Shown piece by piece: positions 58,403 through 64,000 of a stretch of 64,000 bases of DNA; position 1 is the stretch's first letter, and each line of letters begins with the position of its first letter. Source of the DNA: Arthrobacter_E sp044748305 (GTDB lineage: Bacteria; Actinomycetota; Actinomycetes; Actinomycetales; Micrococcaceae); the NCBI RefSeq assembly GCF_044748305.1, contig NZ_JBIVFT010000003.1, positions 372,001 through 436,000 of the forward strand, written 5' to 3'. Below the pieces are notes generated by a model. That model ran no database searches, was not told the origin of the DNA, and saw only the letters and a list, made by a program, of their open reading frames with translations. The translations under genes and the position numbers were made by a program.

Positions 58403-59910
58403 TGACTGCTGAAAACCCCACTCCCCTTGAGGCCTCCGACGAGAACGAGCAGATGCGCGTCCGCAAGGAGAAGCGCCAGAAGCTGCTCGATCTGGGCATG
58501 GAGGCCTACCCGGTGGGTGTGGAGCGGACTCATTCCCTGAAGGAGATCCGGGAGAAATACGGACACCTCCAGGCCGATGAGACCAGCGGTGACGTGGTCG
58601 GCGTGACGGGCCGCGTGGTGTTCGTTCGCAACACCGGCAAGCTCTGCTTCGCCACCCTGCAGGACGGTGACGGCACCCGTGTGCAGGCGATGCTGAGCCT
58701 CGCGGTGGTCGGCGAGGAAGCCCTGGGGCAGTGGAAGGCCCTGGTGGATCTGGGTGACCATGTCTTCATCAAGGGCGAGGTCATCTCATCCCGTCGCGGC
58801 GAGCTGTCCATCATGGCGGAGTCCTGGGCCATGGCCTCCAAGGCGCTGCGCCCCCTCCCGGTGCTGCACGCCGAGCTGAACGAGGAGACCCGCGTGCGCC
58901 AGCGCTACGTGGATCTCCTGGTCCGCGATGAGGCGCGTCAGATGGTCTACACGCGAGCCTCTGTCACACGCTCCATCCGGGAAACACTCAATCGTCACGG
59001 ATACGTCGAGGTCGAGACCCCGATTCTCAATCTGGTGCACGGCGGTGCTGCGGCGCGCCCATTCGAAACGCATTTGAACGCCTTCGATCAGAAAATGACC
59101 TTGCGCATCGCCACGGAGCTTTATTTGAAGCGGACCGTGGTGGGCGGCATCGAACGCGTGTATGACATGGGGCGGGTGTTCCGCAACGAGGGCGTGGATT
59201 CCACCCACAGTCCGGAATTCACCACGCTTGAATGCTATGAGGCCTGGGCCGATCAGTTCGTGATGGCCGAGCGTATGAAAGAGATCATTCTGGACGCCGC
59301 GGATTCAATCGGGGCAGGCCGTGTCATTCAGACCGAAGCGGGCGAGATCGATCTCGGCGGGGAATGGACCTGGCTCGGCGTCTATCCCGGCCTTTCCGCG
59401 GCCGTGGGTCAGGAGATCACTCCGGACACTCCTGCCGGGGAACTCCGCGCCCTCGCGGAGAAGCACGAGGTCAAGGTGGATCCTGCCTGGGGTGCCGAGA
59501 AGCTCGTGGTCGAACTCTTCGGCGAAATCGTGGAACCCACGTTGCTCAACCCGACGTTCGTGTACGACTATCCGCCGTCCGCGCAGCCGCTGGCCCGCCA
59601 GCACCGCAGCGATGGCCGCCTGATCGAGGCGTGGGATCTGATCATCGGCGGCATGGAGCGCGGCACCGCGTTCTCCGAGCTGATCGACCCCGTGATCCAG
59701 CGCGAGCGTCTGACTGAGCAGTCCCGTCTAGCGGCCGCCGGCGATGACGAGGCCATGCAGCTTGACGAGGACTTCCTGCGGGCGCTGGAATACGGCGCGC
59801 CTCCCATGGGCGGTATCGGATTGGGTGTGGACCGCCTGGTCATGCTCTTCACCGGAGCGGGCATCCGCGAGACCATTCTCTTCCCCCTGCTGAAGCCGGA
59901 AGCCAACTGA
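58402..59910 (+). CDS. lysS: lysyl-tRNA synthetase, class II
   Basis: A 502-residue enzyme that charges tRNA-Lys. An OB-fold anticodon-binding domain (about 50-160, DVVGVTGRVVFVRNTGKLCFATLQDGDGTRVQ) precedes the class II catalytic domain; motif 2 is in RVFRNEGVDSTHSPEFTTLECYEAW, and motif 3 is PPMGGIGLGVDRLVMLFTGAGIRETILFP near the end. Start GTG 58402 as discussed. The 59-residue membrane protein gene follows two bases after the stop, then lsr2 and clpC. Confidence 0.96.
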   Translation: MTAENPTPLEASDENEQMRVRKEKRQKLLDLGMEAYPVGVERTHSLKEIREKYGHLQADETSGDVVGVTGRVVFVRNTGKLCFATLQDGDGTRVQAMLSLAVVGEEALGQWKALVDLGDHVFIKGEVISSRRGELSIMAESWAMASKALRPLPVLHAELNEETRVRQRYVDLLVRDEARQMVYTRASVTRSIRETLNRHGYVEVETPILNLVHGGAAARPFETHLNAFDQKMTLRIATELYLKRTVVGGIERVYDMGRVFRNEGVDSTHSPEFTTLECYEAWADQFVMAERMKEIILDAADSIGAGRVIQTEAGEIDLGGEWTWLGVYPGLSAAVGQEITPDTPAGELRALAEKHEVKVDPAWGAEKLVVELFGEIVEPTLLNPTFVYDYPPSAQPLARQHRSDGRLIEAWDLIIGGMERGTAFSELIDPVIQRERLTEQSRLAAAGDDEAMQLDEDFLRALEYGAPPMGGIGLGVDRLVMLFTGAGIRETILFPLLKPEAN

Positions 59911-59912
59911 GC

Positions 59913-60092
59913 ATGGAATACATCGCAGTCATTCTCCCGTCTCTCGTCGTGGGCCTGCTTTTCTGGTTCGCGATCCGGGCGCTGCTGAACGCGGATCGTT
60001 CAGAGCGCGATGCGCAGGCCCGCGCCGAGGACGAATGGGACGCCGAGGGAAACAATAACGAGTCGAAATCTTCGGATTCGGCCGACAATTAG
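59913..60092 (+). CDS. small single-span membrane protein
   Basis: A 59-residue protein read directly from the sequence: MEYIAVILPSLVVGLLFWFA gives one membrane helix, followed by a charged segment (IRALLNADRSERDAQARAEDEW) and an acidic/Asn/Ser tail. It starts two bases after the lysS stop, probably cotranslated, and ends 121 bases before lsr2. The small size means that gene finders often miss it; a similar short gene is expected at this spot in related genomes but that must be checked. Function unknown. Confidence 0.65.
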   Translation: MEYIAVILPSLVVGLLFWFAIRALLNADRSERDAQARAEDEWDAEGNNNESKSSDSADN

Positions 60093-60113
60093 AGTGCTGA
60101 CTAATTTGAATTC

Positions 60114-60143
60114 TTGACTCCTTGTTATGTCTTCGGACATACT
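60114..60143 (+). promoter_or_regulatory. lsr2 promoter with GACATA palindrome
   Basis: TTGACT (60114-60119), 18 bases, CATACT (60138-60143). A perfect palindrome TATGTC-TTCG-GACATA (60126-60141) covers the spacer and -10. It could be an operator or a UUCG-loop hairpin in RNA. The region is AT-rich, as Lsr2 target DNA often is, so autoregulation is possible. The leader from about 60150 to the ATG at 60214 holds GGGAG. Confidence 0.6.
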
Positions 60144-60213
60144 CTTATGCGGGGGAACTGCCAAACGGGTCTCCGTGGCCCGTATTTTCACCACATGATG
60201 GGAGCCATAATCC

Positions 60214-60537
60214 ATGGCACAACGAGTCAAAATCATTCTGGTCGACGACGTCGACGGCGGCACCGCGGACGAAACGATCCGTTTCGGCCTGGACGGCAGC
60301 AACTATGAAATTGATCTCTCCGCTGAAAATGCACAGAAGTTCCGGGACTCGTTTCAGGAATATGTCGCCGTCGCCCGTCGGGTGACCACCGCCGGCCGCA
60401 CCCCCAAGCGCGCCGCGGCCAAGGGTCAGGACACTGCCCAGATCCGCAAGTGGGCTCTGGACAACGGCTACAAGGTCAGCTCGCGTGGACGCGTCCACGC
60501 TGACATCATCGAGGCCTACCACAAGGCCAACAGCTGA
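60214..60537 (+). CDS. lsr2: Lsr2 nucleoid-associated protein
   Basis: A 107-residue H-NS-like protein that binds AT-rich DNA minor grooves, bridges DNA and silences foreign genes. The N-terminal dimerisation part is VKIILVDDVDGGTADETIRFGLDGSNYEIDLS; the C-terminal DNA-binding part carries AQIRKWALDNGYKVSSRGRVHADIIEAY with the RGR tip. The linker is KRAAAKGQ. ATG 60214. Expected next to lysS and clpC in actinobacteria. Confidence 0.96.
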   Translation: MAQRVKIILVDDVDGGTADETIRFGLDGSNYEIDLSAENAQKFRDSFQEYVAVARRVTTAGRTPKRAAAKGQDTAQIRKWALDNGYKVSSRGRVHADIIEAYHKANS

Positions 60538-60699
60538 TCAGTGCGGGTTCCGCAAGGATCCTGCTCCGGAGAAAGCCCCTTCGCCGCCCGTCGGCAGGGG
60601 GCTTCCTCCGTTAAGGGATTCCCCCTCTGGCGAACACGCCCCACAACGCCCTGGCACGCACGTAGCATCTAAATACGTCGTATGGAGGAGTGTGGCGAA

Positions 60700-63249
<2,550 letters not shown>

Positions 63250-63271
63250 GCTCAGGCGGGTAACGCGTAAC

Positions 63272-63313
63272 AAGGGCCGACGACGGCGGGATGACCCGCC
63301 GTCGTCGGCCCTT
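63272..63313 (+). terminator. intrinsic terminator after clpC
   Basis: Perfect 19-base arms (63272-63290 and 63295-63313) with a four-base loop, followed by TTCGTGT; the right arm ends in CCCTTTT, giving a short T-run. Classic intrinsic terminator 22 bases after the clpC stop. Confidence 0.88.
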
Positions 63314-63326
63314 TTCGTGTGGTCTG

Positions 63327-63647
63327 TTCCCCGGTGAGTTCGCTGCTTTTCGGCTCTTGCCCGCCGAGCCCGCTATTTCCGTGCGAATTCGTTGGTTCAA
63401 TGAGCGAATTCGCACGGAATCAGCGAGTTCATGGTGTCGGGTGGCCCGGTGGGGGCAGGGTGGCTGGGGTTGCTCTGGCGGAGTGGCTGAGCTCGCTACC
63501 TTGGTGCGGTCTGGTCGGTGAATCCGCTAGTTCGGGGTGGCCTGTCCCCGGTGAGTTCGCTGCTTCTCGACTCTTGCCCGCCGAGCCCGCTATTTCCATG
63601 CGAATTCGTTGGTTCAATGAGCGAATTCGCACGGAAATAGCGGGCTC
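63327..63647. repeat. duplicated palindromic elements after clpC
   Basis: A segment of about 92 bases (63327-63419) is repeated 218 bases later (63545-63637) with only a few differences. Each copy ends in a palindrome: stem 63377-63391/63405-63419 in the first, and 26-base arms 63583-63608/63622-63647 (one mismatch) in the second. Core sequences match those at 4191-4249. This fills the 430-base space between clpC and the DoxX gene; no gene is seen. Confidence 0.85.
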
Positions 63648-63681
63648 ACGGAATCAGCGAGATCGCGCGGAACCAGCGAGT

Positions 63682-64000
63682 TCAGCCGAGGACCGGTAGG
63701 AGGCGCGGTGCGCGGGCCTTGAGGGTCGCTCGCCAGGCCCTGGCAAGACCCCAGGTGGCACCGGCGTCGGTGGCGGCCAGGACGAACAGCGCCGCGGCGT
63801 AGATGACGTGCTGGTCCAGAACCGGATTGTCCTGCAGGGGCAGCATGCTGAGCCACATCAAGGCGAGGAGCAGGGCTCCCGTCCAGGCGGCGGCCCGCAG
63901 CGCGATGCCGAGCAACAGCGTCAACCCGAGGACGCCGAGACCCGCCATGAACAGCAGGTCCACCCACCACTGGCCCGCCAGGGCTCCAAGAGGATCGCTC
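63682..64000 (-). CDS. DoxX-family membrane protein, 5' part outside window
   Basis: The visible 105 residues are the C-terminal part of a DoxX/DoxD-type protein (family related to thiosulfate:quinone oxidoreductase membrane subunits). The frame is open to the window edge (it reads SDPLGALAGQWWVDLLFMAGLG before the segment that looks like a start), so the GTG at 63963 is not the start. Hydrophobic helices: LLFMAGLGVLGLTLLLGIAL, AAAWTGALLLALMWLSML and HVIYAAALFVLAAT; then TWGLARAWRATL. The pattern DNPVLDQHVIYA with GATWGLARAW is typical of DoxX-like proteins. Function: quinone-linked or redox-related, not certain. Confidence 0.78.
   Translation of the reverse strand, partial: SDPLGALAGQWWVDLLFMAGLGVLGLTLLLGIALRAAAWTGALLLALMWLSMLPLQDNPVLDQHVIYAAALFVLAATDAGATWGLARAWRATLKARAPRLLPVLG

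Noticed and set aside
63682..63963. GTG at 63963 as the start of the last gene.
   Set aside because: The frame continues without a stop to the window edge, and family members have more membrane helices before this point.

Overview
The window is high-GC actinobacterial chromosome. The order tilS-hpt-ftsH-folE-folP-folB-folK-DUF3180-panC, then lysS-lsr2-clpC, together with Lsr2, an LCP protein, GTG starts and probable leaderless genes, points to Micrococcaceae, most likely Arthrobacter or a close relative. It is a draft-type assembly: one 10-N gap (4468-4477) and one block of pure G/C homopolymers (about 11551-11693) both sit inside inverted repeats and look like failed assembly.

Layout. 1-4.1 kb: glycan degradation, the end of a GH5-like glycosidase and a GH38 alpha-mannosidase. 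4.6-10.8 kb: a 5-oxoproline operon (DUF969/DUF979 transporter, DUF2891 protein, PxpA, fused PxpBC) preceded by tandem operators, with a GntR/FCD regulator after it. 10.8-22.7 kb: mixed single genes, including a DUF4304 protein, a uracil permease with a phosphoesterase, a RutE-like nitroreductase, an MFS exporter with its MarR repressor and operator, phosphoglucomutase, a YceI protein, and an APC permease with a TetR regulator. 22.7-29.3 kb: a large Orn/Lys/Arg decarboxylase, a POT peptide symporter and a UbiB/ABC1 kinase. 29.3-36.1 kb: rhodanese, pheA, a shortened P-loop kinase, a DAG-kinase-like protein, serS, an AbiEi/DUF559-like protein flanked by twin palindromes, and a HAD phosphatase. 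36.1-39.0 kb: an HTH protein and a three-gene operon led by a WXG100-type protein. 39.1-52.6 kb: a housekeeping block (ppa, dacB, a zinc protease, tilS, hpt, ftsH, folEPBK, DUF3180, DUF2520, panC), interrupted between hpt and ftsH by a secreted protein and lipoprotein pair on the other strand. 52.6-58.3 kb: intergenic repeats, a DHA2 drug exporter behind a long leader that encodes a short peptide, an LCP cell-wall enzyme and two paralogous alpha/beta hydrolases. 58.4-64 kb: lysS, a tiny membrane protein, lsr2, clpC, more palindromic repeats and the end of a DoxX-family gene.

The most interesting points are the putative ribosome-controlled attenuator before the DHA2 exporter, a six-codon upstream ORF abutting ftsH, the secreted pair inserted between hpt and ftsH with an operator-rich promoter and a 5' stem-loop, the orphan WXG100 operon, and a family of intergenic palindromes (4.2, 52.7, 63.4 and 63.6 kb) whose variable arm stays largely self-complementary while its sequence changes.
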